Below, one piece after another: positions 1 through 8,032 of a DNA stretch of 15,360 nt. Position 1 is the stretch's first letter, and each line of letters starts with the position of its first letter. The DNA is from Ruminococcus sp. CAG:488 (lineage in GTDB: Bacteria; Bacillota; Clostridia; Oscillospirales; Acutalibacteraceae). The stretch is from contig HF999625.1 in the NCBI GenBank assembly GCA_000434055.1, forward strand, positions 2,679-18,038. Reading direction: 5' to 3'. The translations under genes and the position numbers were made by a program. The notes beneath the pieces are model-generated. The model searched no databases, had not been told where the DNA came from, and saw nothing but the letters and a program-made list of their open reading frames with translations.

Positions 1-116
1 CAGCGAGACGGGGGACCGCTTGCGGTGGAAGGGATCAGCATTGATGTGTCAGGAATAGGTCTTTATCCCCTCCGTCGCTCATGCGACACCTCCCCTTGAT
101 TCAACCAAGGGGAGGC
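1..116. repeat. Intergenic hairpin-rich repeat, MITE/REP-like, probably cut by the window edge
   Basis: Three hairpins are visible in about 100 bases: ACCGC/GCGGT at 15-26, GTCGC/GCGAC at 74-87, and a 10-bp perfect stem CCTCCCCTTG/CAAGGGGAGG at 89-115 with a 7-base loop. The two halves partly mirror each other, with AAGGGAT near 34 and ATCCCC near 70. There is no open frame and the run of structure stops just before the apgM promoter. From memory, Clostridia genomes carry dispersed intergenic elements with similar GACGGGGGACCGC and CCTCCCC-AAGGGGAGG blocks, so I read this as the end of such an element. It could also act as a terminator for an upstream gene, but no T-tract follows. A genome self-comparison would settle it. 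Confidence 0.55.
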
Positions 117-130
117 TCAGGAAAATTGAG

Positions 131-157
131 TTTACAGAATTGTTTATAAAATATACT
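131..157 (+). promoter_or_regulatory. Possible sigma-A promoter of apgM
   Basis: TTTACA at 131-136 and TATACT at 152-157 lie just upstream of the apgM ribosome binding site. The spacer is only 15 bases, shorter than the preferred 17, so the call is moderate. Transcription would begin near 164, which leaves a very short leader carrying only the Shine-Dalgarno site. Confidence 0.4.
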
Positions 158-176
158 CACAAGGCAGGTGCTATGC

Positions 177-1388
177 ATGAAATATGTTGTTGTATTATAT
201 GACGGAATGGCGGATTATCCCGTTCCCGCTCTCGGCGGAAAAACGCCGATGATGGTTGCGAACAAGCCGAACTTTGACCGTCTCGCTCAGCGCGGCGAGG
301 TCGGACTTGTAAGGACGGTTGCCGAGGGGCTGAAGCCCGGCAGCGATGTTGCAAACCTCAGCGTTATGGGATATGATCCGAAAAAATATTACACGGGACG
401 TTCTCCCCTTGAGGCTGTCAGCATCGGAGTTAAGATGGCAGACGACGATATTGCGCTCAGATGCAATGTCGTAACGCTTTCCGACGAGCCGAACTACGAG
501 GACAAGACGATGATCGACTACTCGGCAGGCGATATATCAAGTGCCGAAGCAGCCGAGATTATCAAGACGGTTCAGGAGCATTTCGGCGGCGGTGAATTTG
601 ATTTTTACCACGGCGTAAGCTACCGTCACTGTCTTATTCATCACGGCGGCACGGTCGATCTCGGCAACATGACTCCGCCGCATGATATTTCCGACAGAGT
701 TGTAGGTCCGTACCTTTCAACGTCGGAAAATGCGAAGCCGCTTGTTGCAATGATGAAAGAAAGCTACGATTTGCTCAAGGATCATCCCGTAAACAAAAAG
801 AGAATTGCCGAAGGCAAGCGTCCGGCAAATTCGATTTGGCTTTGGGGCGAGGGCAAAAAACCCATTCTTCCGAAGTTTGAGGATCTCTATCATAAAAAAG
901 GCACGGTTATTTCCGCTGTTGACCTTCTCAAGGGCATAGGAATTTCAGCGGGCATGAACACGCCAGAGGTTGAAGGAGCAACGGGCTATATCGACACGAA
1001 CTTTGAAGGCAAGGCAAATGCCGCCGTTGAAGATCTCAAAAACGGCGTTGACTTTGCTTATATTCATTTTGAAGCTCCCGACGAGTGCGGTCACAGAGGC
1101 GAGCCGGAGAACAAGGTCAAGTCGATTGAAATGATTGACTCCCGTGTGCTTCCGATCATTATTAAGGGTCTTGAGGAGATAGGAGAGGATTATAAGATTA
1201 TGATTCTTCCCGATCATCCGACACCGATCGTTACCAAGACACATGCGAGCGATCCCGTCCCCTACATGATTTATCAGAAATCCGATGAGAAGGACAGCGG
1301 AGTTGAGTCAATAAATGAGGAGTCAGCCAAGGCGACGGGTAATTATATTGATTTCGGCCCCGACTTGATGAAAAAATTCATAGTATAA
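177..1388 (+). CDS. apgM: Cofactor-independent phosphoglycerate mutase, archaeal (ApgM) type
   Basis: Interconverts 3-phosphoglycerate and 2-phosphoglycerate in glycolysis and gluconeogenesis, in the cytosol, without 2,3-bisphosphoglycerate. The 403-residue length is right for the ApgM branch of the alkaline phosphatase superfamily. Visible motifs are the N-terminal metal-binding DGMAD (residues 9-13), KPGSDVANLSVMGYDP (53-68), where Ser56 aligns with the phosphorylated serine, DECGHRG (302-308) and LPDHPTPIVTKTH (344-356) with the late metal-binding Asp/His residues. I chose ATG at 177 because AAGGCAGGTG at 161-170 serves as its Shine-Dalgarno site; the in-frame GTG at 168 lies inside that site. 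The gene stands alone. No clear hairpin terminator follows, only an AT-rich stretch before the rpmB promoter, so some read-through is possible. Family assignment is very sure; the exact substrate is the family default. Confidence 0.95.
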   Translation: MKYVVVLYDGMADYPVPALGGKTPMMVANKPNFDRLAQRGEVGLVRTVAEGLKPGSDVANLSVMGYDPKKYYTGRSPLEAVSIGVKMADDDIALRCNVVTLSDEPNYEDKTMIDYSAGDISSAEAAEIIKTVQEHFGGGEFDFYHGVSYRHCLIHHGGTVDLGNMTPPHDISDRVVGPYLSTSENAKPLVAMMKESYDLLKDHPVNKKRIAEGKRPANSIWLWGEGKKPILPKFEDLYHKKGTVISAVDLLKGIGISAGMNTPEVEGATGYIDTNFEGKANAAVEDLKNGVDFAYIHFEAPDECGHRGEPENKVKSIEMIDSRVLPIIIKGLEEIGEDYKIMILPDHPTPIVTKTHASDPVPYMIYQKSDEKDSGVESINEESAKATGNYIDFGPDLMKKFIV

Positions 1389-1441
1389 AGGCGGATTTTG
1401 CGATTTTTAACTTGATATAAAAAATTATTTCCAAAAAAGTC

Positions 1442-1470
1442 TTGATTTTTTCGCATAAATCTGTTAGTAT
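1442..1470 (+). promoter_or_regulatory. Sigma-A promoter of rpmB
   Basis: TTGATT at 1442-1447 and TAGTAT at 1465-1470 are separated by exactly 17 bases. A start near 1477 would give a leader of about 38 nt ending in AAAGGAGGTG, a near-consensus Shine-Dalgarno site at 1499-1508. rpmB therefore appears to be transcribed independently of apgM. Confidence 0.65.
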
Positions 1471-1514
1471 ATGAAATGTTGTTTAGTATTCGTAGTTAAA
1501 GGAGGTGCCGACAA

Positions 1515-1703
1515 ATGGCAAAATGCGAATTCTGCGGTAAAGATGTTGCTTTCGGTATCAAGGTTTCCCACTCACACAGACGTTCAAACAGAACATGGAA
1601 GCCGAACGTTAAGCGTGTTAAGGCAATCGTTAACGGTTCTCCGCGCAAGGTATATGCTTGCACACGTTGCTTGCGTTCAGGTAAGGTTACACGTGCCGTT
1701 TAA
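1515..1703 (+). CDS. rpmB: 50S ribosomal protein L28
   Basis: A structural protein of the large ribosomal subunit. The 62-residue product begins MAKCEFCGKD and ends with KVYACTRCLRSGKV, and has the usual basic L28 core containing HSHRRSNRTWKPN (18-30). Two CxxC pairs (Cys4/Cys7 and Cys49/Cys52) show that this is the zinc-ribbon (C+) form rather than the cysteine-free paralogue some Firmicutes make under zinc limitation. The start is fixed by the AAAGGAGGTG site seven bases upstream. The gene has its own promoter and is closed by a strong hairpin terminator, making a single-gene transcript between unrelated neighbours, which is common for rpmB in this group. An overlapping 88-residue frame in +1 is a shadow. 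Confidence 0.97.
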   Translation: MAKCEFCGKDVAFGIKVSHSHRRSNRTWKPNVKRVKAIVNGSPRKVYACTRCLRSGKVTRAV

Positions 1704-1720
1704 TGGTAAGATGATGATTC

Positions 1721-1748
1721 AGAGACTGTCCGGGTGACAGTCTCTTTG
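1721..1748 (+). terminator. Rho-independent terminator of rpmB
   Basis: A perfect 10-bp stem AGAGACTGTC/GACAGTCTCT (1721-1730 with 1736-1745), a 5-base loop CGGGT, then TTTGTCTTCT. It lies 17 bases after the rpmB stop codon. Confidence 0.85.
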
Positions 1749-1798
1749 TCTTCTCAGCGGTTAGTTTATCAACCATAATAAACCGAAAGGTGGATTCC

Positions 1799-2965
1799 AT
1801 GAACGAATTGAAGAAAAAACTTGTCTTACTCAGAAGAAGAATTCTTTTCTTTTGGCTTTGGCCGATGGCGTTTAATTTTTTTGCAAAGAAGCCGATAAAC
1901 GAAAAGCTTATACTTTTTGCTTACAATCAGAATTATGACACTCTTCCCGATAACATGGTTGGGATATATGACTTTCTTAAAGACAAAGGCTATGATTGCC
2001 GAATTATGAATTCTCCGAAAAGCTCATTAAAAAGATTTCTGTTCGGAATAACTTTCCAAAAATATTATGCACAGTGCAAATGCGTTTTTCTGACCGACAA
2101 TTTTGACCCGCTCTATGCGCATCAGCCGCAAAAGGGTACAAAGGTAATTCAGCTTTGGCACGCCTGCGGAGCGTTCAAAAAGTGGGGTTATTCAACGCTT
2201 GATCTCGCTTGGGGCGGAAGCCGTGAGGATATGCTCAGATTTCCGATGCACAATACATATACCGATGTTTTTGTCTCGTCCGAGGCGGTTATTCCGTGCT
2301 ATGCAGAGGCTTTTCGCTGCTCGGAGCGCAGAATCAAGGCTTTCGGAACACCGAGAACCGACGTTTATTTTGATAAGAGCTTTGTATCTTCTCAGCGTGA
2401 GGAGATGTTGAAAATTTTTCCCGAAATCGGCGAAAGAAAAATCATACTTTACGCTCCGACATTCAGAGGAAATTCGCCGACTGCGGCTTATAACGAAAAT
2501 CCGCTCGATTACGAAAAGCTCAAAGCTGCGCTCGGTGACGAATACGCCCTTGTGATGAAGCTTCATCCGTTCACAGCGAAGAAATTCGGCTTGACCGAAG
2601 AAGAAAAGGAGAAGTACGGTGACTTTATTTTCGACGGTTCAAAGAGCTTAAAAATCGAAACCGCACTCTGTGCGGCGGATATTCTGATTGCCGATTATTC
2701 CTCACTGATTTTTGAATATGCTTTACTTGATAAGCCCATGCTTTTTTATGCGTATGACCTTGAGGAATATGAGCACGACAGGAGTTTTTATTTTGATTAC
2801 AAGAGCTTTGTGCCGGGCAGGATAGTTATAAACAACGACGAGATAATTGAAGCCGTGAAGGCCGGTGATTTCCGAGTTGACAGGATTCCTGCATTCAGAG
2901 AAAAATTCATGGGCGCATGCGACGGTGAATGTGTCAAGCGCATTGCGGAATATGCTATAATGTAA
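1799..2965 (+). CDS. CDP-glycerol:poly(glycerophosphate) glycerophosphotransferase family protein (TagB/TagF-like)
   Basis: Predicted to transfer glycerol-phosphate, or a related alditol phosphate, from a CDP-activated donor onto a growing cell-surface polymer at the inner face of the membrane. The 388 residues match a single Glyphos_transf (PF04464) catalytic domain. Hallmarks are IQLWHACGAFKKWG (117-130) with His121, FGTPRTDVYFDK, ILYAPTFRGN, the MKLHPF motif with His256, DYSSLIFEYALL (299-310) and EEYEHDRSFYFDY around Arg328. The N-terminus is basic and hydrophobic (KKKLVLLRRRILFFWLW), suggesting peripheral membrane attachment rather than a signal peptide. ATG at 1799 is preferred because GAAAGGTGG sits five bases upstream; the in-frame GTG at 1790 lies within that site. 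No other teichoic acid synthesis gene is adjacent, but the polysaccharide exporter encoded at 8033-10127 could be related. Donor and acceptor cannot be told from sequence. Confidence 0.9.
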   Translation: MNELKKKLVLLRRRILFFWLWPMAFNFFAKKPINEKLILFAYNQNYDTLPDNMVGIYDFLKDKGYDCRIMNSPKSSLKRFLFGITFQKYYAQCKCVFLTDNFDPLYAHQPQKGTKVIQLWHACGAFKKWGYSTLDLAWGGSREDMLRFPMHNTYTDVFVSSEAVIPCYAEAFRCSERRIKAFGTPRTDVYFDKSFVSSQREEMLKIFPEIGERKIILYAPTFRGNSPTAAYNENPLDYEKLKAALGDEYALVMKLHPFTAKKFGLTEEEKEKYGDFIFDGSKSLKIETALCAADILIADYSSLIFEYALLDKPMLFYAYDLEEYEHDRSFYFDYKSFVPGRIVINNDEIIEAVKAGDFRVDRIPAFREKFMGACDGECVKRIAEYAIM

Positions 2966-2970
2966 AAAAC

Positions 2971-3010
2971 AACGGAGCTGTTGCTTTTGGCGGCAGCTTC
3001 GTTATTTCTT
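2971..3010 (+). terminator. Rho-independent terminator after the glycerophosphotransferase gene
   Basis: A 14-bp stem with G-T wobbles, AACGGAGCTGTTGC paired with GCGGCAGCTTCGTT, a TTTTG loop, then ATTTCTTTATT. It starts six bases after the stop codon and insulates the PFOR promoter downstream. Confidence 0.85.
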
Positions 3011-3133
3011 TATTAAATCAAACAAAAACGAATAAATATCCGAAAAAATGAAAAAAACTGTCCGAGAGCCGCTTTTTGAAACATTTTATGGCAAAAACGG
3101 GAATAAAAAGTTGAAAAAAATCTCTTAATAATG

Positions 3134-3162
3134 TTTACATATCAAAAATAAAGTGTTATTAT
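3134..3162 (+). promoter_or_regulatory. Sigma-A promoter of the PFOR gene
   Basis: TTTACA at 3134-3139 and TATTAT at 3157-3162 with a 17-base spacer. Transcription would start near 3169, giving a leader of about 42 nt with the strong Shine-Dalgarno site AAGGAGG at 3196-3202. The roughly 120 bases between the previous terminator and this promoter are AT-rich and hold no open frame or recognisable operator. Confidence 0.6.
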
Positions 3163-3210
3163 TATGGGTGGTAATAAGATTGCTATTAACTTTACAAGGA
3201 GGAACAAAGA

Positions 3211-6200
3211 ATGGCAAGAAAAAAGTTAACCATGGATGGTAATACCGCTGCCGCTCACGTATCTTATGCGTTCACGGAAGTTGCCGGTATCTATCCTATC
3301 ACCCCGTCAAGCCCGATGGCCGACTACGTTGATCAGTGGTCTGCTCAGGGTCGTAAGAATATTTTCGGCACGACAGTAAAGGTTGCTGAGATGCAGTCCG
3401 AGGCAGGTGCTTCGGGTACAGTTCACGGCTCCCTTGCAGCAGGTGCTCTCACAACGACTTATACGGCGTCACAGGGTCTTCTCCTCATGATCCCCAATAT
3501 GTATAAGATCGCAGGTGAGCTTCTTCCCTGCGTATTCCATGTATCGGCTCGTTGCGTTGCGTCTCACGCCCTCAACATTTTCGGCGACCATTCAGACGTT
3601 TATGCCTGCCGTCAGACAGGTTTCGCAATGCTTGCAGAAACAAATCCGCAGGAAGTTATGGATCTCGGTGCAGTCGCTCATCTTGCAGCTATTGAAGGCA
3701 GAGTTCCGTTCATCAACTTCTTCGACGGTTTCCGTACATCTCACGAGATTCAGAAGATCGAAGTTTGGGATTACGATGATCTTAAAGAAATGTGCGACAT
3801 GGATGCAGTTGCTGCATTCAGACACAGAGCGCTTAACCCCGAGCATCCCGTAATGCGCGGTTCTCACGAGAACGATGATATATTCTTCCAGCATCGTGAG
3901 GCTTGCAACAAGTACTATGACGCAGTTCCGGCTGTTGTCGAGAAGTACATGGGCAAGGTTAACGCAAAGCTCGGCACAAACTATCAGCTCTTCAACTACT
4001 ACGGCGCTGAGGACGCAGAGAACGTAATCGTTGCTATGGGTTCAATCTGCGACGTTGCAGAAGAGGTTATCGACTATCTTACCGCTAAGGGTGAGAAGGT
4101 TGGTCTTATTAAGGTTCGTCTTTACAGACCTTTCTCGGTTGAGAAGTTCATTGAAGCTATTCCGGCTTCATGCAAGAAGCTTGCGGTTCTTGACAGAACC
4201 AAGGAGCCCGGCTCAATCGGTGAGCCCCTCTTCCTCGATGTTGTTGCCGCTCTCAATGCAGCAGGCAAGGAAGGCATCAAGGTTATCGGCGGCCGTTACG
4301 GTCTCGGTTCTAAGGATACACCGCCGTCAAGCGTATTCGCTGTATATGACGAGCTCAAGAAGGACGCTCCCAAGGCTCACTTCACAATCGGTATCAACGA
4401 TGATGTTACTTATCTTTCACTTGAAGAGAAGCCGGCTCCGAATACAGCAGCCGAGAGCACAATCGAGTGTAAATTCTGGGGTCTCGGCGGTGACGGTACA
4501 GTCGGCGCAAACAAGGACTCCATTAAGATCATCGGTGACCACACAGACAAGTATGCCCAGGCATATTTCCAGTACGACTCAAAGAAGACCGGCGGTATTA
4601 CTATCTCCCATCTTCGTTTCGGTGATGAGCCGATTAAGAGCCCCTATTATGTAAACAAGGCTGACTTCGTTGCCTGCCACAACCCGTCATATATTGAAAA
4701 GGGTTACAAGATGGTTCAGGACGTTAAGCCGGGCGGAGTATTCCTTATCAACTGCCAGTGGGATGCCGCTGAGCTTGCTGAGAAGATGAATGCAGAAACC
4801 AAGCAGTACATCGCAAAGAACAATATTCAGCTTTATACAGTTAACGCTATTGACATTGCCGCAGAAATCGGCCTTGGCAAGCGTACAAATACAGTTCTTC
4901 AGTCCGCTTTCTTTGCTCTTGCAAAGGTTCTTCCTGTTGACGAGGCTATCGGCTACATGAAGGAAAAGGCACAGAAGTTCATGAAGAAGGGTAAAGAAAT
5001 CGTTGAGATGAACGAGAAGGCTATTGACGCAGGTGCAACAGCATTCGTTAAGATCGACGTTCCGGCTGACTGGGCAAACGCAGTTGACGCTGAGTCTGAG
5101 GTTAAGACCGAAGGTCCGGCAAAGCTCGTTGAGCAGGTTGAGAGCATCATGAAGCCCGTAGGTCATATGGACGGTTATGAGCTTTCAGTCGGTAAGTTCT
5201 CAAATCATGTTGACGGTACATTCGAGCAGGGTGCATCGGCATATGAGAAGCGCGGCGTTGCAGTTATGGTTCCCGAGTGGAACGCTGAGACCTGCGCAAA
5301 GTGTAATAAGTGCGCATATGTTTGTCCGCATGCTACAATCAGACCTTTCGCTCTCAATGATGAGGAGAAAGCAGCGGCTCCGGCAGTTACAAAGTTCGCT
5401 CCTAAGCCGGTAGTAAAGACAAACTACACATATACTCTTGCAATTTCCCCGATGGATTGTATGGGTTGCGGCGTATGTATCGGCGTTTGCCCGACTAAGT
5501 CTCTTAAGATGGTATCCCGTGAGAGCCAGGATGAGCAGCAGGCAGCATTCGATTACTGCGTAGCTCATGTTGAAGAGAAGAAGGATCTTACGGCTAAGAT
5601 CAACGTTATCTCCAGCCAGTATAAGAAGCCTCTCCTTGAGTTCTCCGGATCTTGTGCAGGTTGTGCCGAGACTTCATATGCTCGTCTCGTTACACAGCTT
5701 TTCGGTGACAGAATGTACATCTCCAACGCAACAGGATGCTCCTCAATTTGGGGCGGCCCGGCAGGTACATCACCGTACACAACAGATAAGAACGGCAAGG
5801 GCCCGGCATGGGCAAACTCACTCTTTGAGGATAACGCAGAGCACGGCTACGGTATGTACCTCGGCCAGAAGGCTCTCAGAAATAACCTTATTGAGAAGGT
5901 TACGGCTCTTGCAGCTAAAGAAGGCGTCAGCGCAGAGATCAAGGCTGCCGCAGATGCTTACCTTGCAACAGTAAATGACGGCGAGAAGAACGGCGCTGCA
6001 ACAGATGCTCTTGTAGCTGAGCTTGAAAAGTGCGGCTGCGATGACGCTAAGGAAATCCTCGCTCAGAAGGATTACCTCTCCAAGAAGTCCGTATGGATCT
6101 TCGGCGGTGACGGATGGGCATACGATATCGGTTTCGGCGGTCTTGACCATGTTCTTGCTTCCGGTGAGGATGTAAACGTTATGGTATTCGATACCGAGGT

Positions 6201-6750
6201 TTACTCCAACACAGGCGGACAGGCTTCCAAGGCTTCTCAGATCGGTCAGGTTGCTCAGTTCGCAGCAGCCGGTAAGGCAATTGCTAAGAAGAGCCTTGCC
6301 GAGATTGCGATGTCATATGGCTACATCTATGTTGCTCAGATCGCTATGGGTGCAGACCAGAACCAGACACTTAAGGCTCTCCAGGAGGCTGAGGCTTATC
6401 CGGGTCCGTCACTTGTTATCGGTTACGCTCCCTGTGAGATGCACAGCATCAAGGGCGGCATGACCAACTGTCAGGCTGAGATGAAGAGAGCTGTTGATTG
6501 CGGTTACTGGAATATGTTCCGTTACAATCCGTCTCTTAAGGCAGAGGGCAAGAACCCGTTCACAGTTGATTCTAAGGTTCCCGCAACAGACGGTTACCGT
6601 GCATTCCTCATGAACGAGGCTCGTTACTCCGCTCTTACACGTTCGTTCCCGGAGAGAGCAGAAAAGCTCTTCGAGAAGGCAGAGGACGGCGCAAAGGATC
6701 GTTATGCACATCTCCAGAAGCTTGTTAAGCTTTACGGCACAGAGGAATAA
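3211..6750 (+). CDS. nifJ: Pyruvate:ferredoxin (flavodoxin) oxidoreductase, homodimer type
   Basis: Oxidises pyruvate with CoA to acetyl-CoA and CO2 and reduces ferredoxin or flavodoxin: the central energy step of anaerobic fermentation, in the cytosol. At 1179 residues it is the full fused single-chain enzyme. Domains in order: pyrimidine-binding domain with YPITPSSPMADYV (28-40), where Thr31 and Arg114 match the pyruvate-contacting residues of the Desulfovibrio africanus enzyme; a transketolase-C-like domain; a gamma domain (about 416-640); two ferredoxin-like 4Fe-4S motifs (Cys695/698/701/705 and Cys750/753/756/760); and a TPP domain with the proximal-cluster cysteines 815, 818, 843 and 1075, the TPP motif GGDGWAYDIG (965-974) and YSNTGGQ (998-1004). 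The gene is monocistronic between its own promoter and terminator, and its strongly biased codon use (AAG for lysine, GTT for valine) fits high expression. All key residues are intact. Confidence 0.97.
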   Translation: MARKKLTMDGNTAAAHVSYAFTEVAGIYPITPSSPMADYVDQWSAQGRKNIFGTTVKVAEMQSEAGASGTVHGSLAAGALTTTYTASQGLLLMIPNMYKIAGELLPCVFHVSARCVASHALNIFGDHSDVYACRQTGFAMLAETNPQEVMDLGAVAHLAAIEGRVPFINFFDGFRTSHEIQKIEVWDYDDLKEMCDMDAVAAFRHRALNPEHPVMRGSHENDDIFFQHREACNKYYDAVPAVVEKYMGKVNAKLGTNYQLFNYYGAEDAENVIVAMGSICDVAEEVIDYLTAKGEKVGLIKVRLYRPFSVEKFIEAIPASCKKLAVLDRTKEPGSIGEPLFLDVVAALNAAGKEGIKVIGGRYGLGSKDTPPSSVFAVYDELKKDAPKAHFTIGINDDVTYLSLEEKPAPNTAAESTIECKFWGLGGDGTVGANKDSIKIIGDHTDKYAQAYFQYDSKKTGGITISHLRFGDEPIKSPYYVNKADFVACHNPSYIEKGYKMVQDVKPGGVFLINCQWDAAELAEKMNAETKQYIAKNNIQLYTVNAIDIAAEIGLGKRTNTVLQSAFFALAKVLPVDEAIGYMKEKAQKFMKKGKEIVEMNEKAIDAGATAFVKIDVPADWANAVDAESEVKTEGPAKLVEQVESIMKPVGHMDGYELSVGKFSNHVDGTFEQGASAYEKRGVAVMVPEWNAETCAKCNKCAYVCPHATIRPFALNDEEKAAAPAVTKFAPKPVVKTNYTYTLAISPMDCMGCGVCIGVCPTKSLKMVSRESQDEQQAAFDYCVAHVEEKKDLTAKINVISSQYKKPLLEFSGSCAGCAETSYARLVTQLFGDRMYISNATGCSSIWGGPAGTSPYTTDKNGKGPAWANSLFEDNAEHGYGMYLGQKALRNNLIEKVTALAAKEGVSAEIKAAADAYLATVNDGEKNGAATDALVAELEKCGCDDAKEILAQKDYLSKKSVWIFGGDGWAYDIGFGGLDHVLASGEDVNVMVFDTEVYSNTGGQASKASQIGQVAQFAAAGKAIAKKSLAEIAMSYGYIYVAQIAMGADQNQTLKALQEAEAYPGPSLVIGYAPCEMHSIKGGMTNCQAEMKRAVDCGYWNMFRYNPSLKAEGKNPFTVDSKVPATDGYRAFLMNEARYSALTRSFPERAEKLFEKAEDGAKDRYAHLQKLVKLYGTEE

Positions 6751-6772
6751 TTTCTCCGAATAAATAATATTA

Positions 6773-6805
6773 AGCAGGTAGTTGCCTCGGCAATTACCTG
6801 CTTTT
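6773..6805 (+). terminator. Rho-independent terminator of the PFOR gene
   Basis: A 14-bp stem AGCAGGTAGTTGCC/GGCAATTACCTGCT with one G-T wobble and a 2-base loop, followed by TTTTG. It lies 22 bases after the stop codon. Confidence 0.85.
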
Positions 6806-6811
6806 GCACAT

Positions 6812-6842
6812 GAAAAATCCCGACTTTCAAATGAGAGTCGGG
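6812..6842 (-). terminator. Rho-independent terminator of the minus-strand polysaccharide export operon
   Basis: Read on the minus strand, CCCGACTCTC and GAAAGTCGGG form a 10-bp stem (6819-6842, one wobble, 4-base loop) followed by ATTTTTCA. It begins seven bases after the pyruvyl transferase stop codon. On the plus strand the hairpin is followed by ATAATTTT, so it may also back up the PFOR terminator. Confidence 0.8.
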
Positions 6843-6848
6843 ATAATT

Positions 6849-8027
6849 TTATATTCTGAAAAGTTCGTTAATCGAGCTTCGTGCCTTTTCAATGTAGCCT
6901 GGCATAATTTTTTCAAGCTGCTTGCGGTATATTTCCTTTTTGCGTGAAAAATCCTCATATGCTTTTATGAGTTTTCCGGCACTGTCAATTTCAAAAACAG
7001 GGACAACAAGTCCGTCATCCGTTCCGAAAATGTCTTTGGCAATGCCTCTTGATTTGACGCTGTATCCGATAACGAGTGTCGGGACACATGTGCTGTAAGC
7101 GGCAATTGTTGCATGAGTTCTTGCACCGATGAACATTTCGCAGCGTGAGATTATACTCTTATATTGTGCCGCAGTGAGTGTCGATGAAACAACGGAAACT
7201 CTGTCCGAGCCGAGCTGTTCGGCAATCCTGGAGAGAATAAGCTGATCACCGTCATTTTCTTTCGTAACATGCGGAATTAAAAGTATATTCTTGTCGCTGT
7301 TATCAAGAATATATCGGAGAAATTCCGTCGAAATATCATCTATGCTTGCGCCTTTAGCGGAGTATTTACCGACAAGCGAGCTGATGTTAAATCCGAGCGT
7401 ATTCGGCTTAACTTCAATTTCTTTGCCTGTTTTTTCATCAATATCAAGGGTAAAAGCAGGATCGGGATAAAGTACGGTATTTTTATCTATCCCGTGATTT
7501 TTCAGCGTTTCAAACGTAAAGGTTTCCCTCGTTACAATAAGATCAAAGGTCTTTAAATCCTTGATTTTATCTTCCGATAAGTCATTTTCGCCGATTGAGC
7601 AGCCCCAAAGCACGGTCTTTTTGCCAAGCTTTTTTAACTCGCAGTTGAAAGCTGCAGCCATGTGACCGTCACCGTAGCAATAATTGTCGCCGCCAACCGA
7701 GATATAAACATCGTTCTCTTTGAGAGACGGATTTTTACACGAGAGCGAATAGAAATATTCGTCGGCAAGCTTTTGAGATTTTCTGCTCAAAAGTGATAAT
7801 TTTATCTTCTGTGCCGACGTTGTTTTGGAAACAGTACGGATATAATCGAATTCCTCCGTTTCGTCAATGTTCGGTAAATCTCCGGCCTCGTCACTTCCGG
7901 CATTGAGCGTGTAAAGTTTGATAACAGATTCCGGCTGACCTTTTTTTATCATCGCCGAAAGAGTTCTGACAATTGCCTCGCAGCCGTGGTTTTCGCATCC
8001 GCCGTGGGAATAGAAAGCGTATCTCAT
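6849..8027 (-). CDS. Polysaccharide pyruvyl transferase family protein (CsaB/WcaK-like)
   Basis: Predicted to attach pyruvate ketals, from phosphoenolpyruvate, to sugars of a cell-surface polysaccharide. In Gram-positives such groups can anchor S-layer proteins or add charge. The 392-residue protein has the PF04230 pattern: an N-terminal YSHGGCENHGCEAI (6-19) in place of the usual glycine-rich N-x-G-D-E-A stretch, a central ISVGGDNYCYGDG, TVLWGCSIGEN, LIVTRETFTFETLKNHG, ILLIPHV, and the conserved C-terminal FIGARTHATIAAYS with Arg303-His305. No signal peptide or membrane span is seen. ATG at 8027 is chosen over GTG at 8036 because AGGAG (8036-8040), inside the last codons of the upstream ATPase gene, is eight bases before it; the GTG would overlap that gene's stop codon. 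It is the last gene of the export operon. Family is confident; acceptor sugar unknown. Confidence 0.87.
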   Translation of the reverse strand: MRYAFYSHGGCENHGCEAIVRTLSAMIKKGQPESVIKLYTLNAGSDEAGDLPNIDETEEFDYIRTVSKTTSAQKIKLSLLSRKSQKLADEYFYSLSCKNPSLKENDVYISVGGDNYCYGDGHMAAAFNCELKKLGKKTVLWGCSIGENDLSEDKIKDLKTFDLIVTRETFTFETLKNHGIDKNTVLYPDPAFTLDIDEKTGKEIEVKPNTLGFNISSLVGKYSAKGASIDDISTEFLRYILDNSDKNILLIPHVTKENDGDQLILSRIAEQLGSDRVSVVSSTLTAAQYKSIISRCEMFIGARTHATIAAYSTCVPTLVIGYSVKSRGIAKDIFGTDDGLVVPVFEIDSAGKLIKAYEDFSRKKEIYRKQLEKIMPGYIEKARSSINELFRI

Positions 8028-8032
8028 TGCAT

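Noticed and set aside
945..1244. 99-codon minus-strand frame inside apgM
   Set aside because: Lies fully inside a well-supported gene, has no ribosome binding site and its product has no family features; a shadow frame.
1774..1779. CATAAT before the glycerophosphotransferase gene as a promoter -10
   Set aside because: No acceptable -35 hexamer at 16-18 bases upstream; the region overlaps the rpmB terminator tail.
4031..4654. 207-codon plus-strand frame inside the PFOR gene
   Set aside because: Arg/Ser/Leu-rich product in the +1 frame of an intact conserved enzyme; no independent Shine-Dalgarno site.
4687..5568. Several minus-strand frames of 122-159 codons inside the PFOR gene
   Set aside because: The Cys/Leu/Asn-rich translations arise from the strong codon bias of the PFOR gene on the other strand; no start signals.
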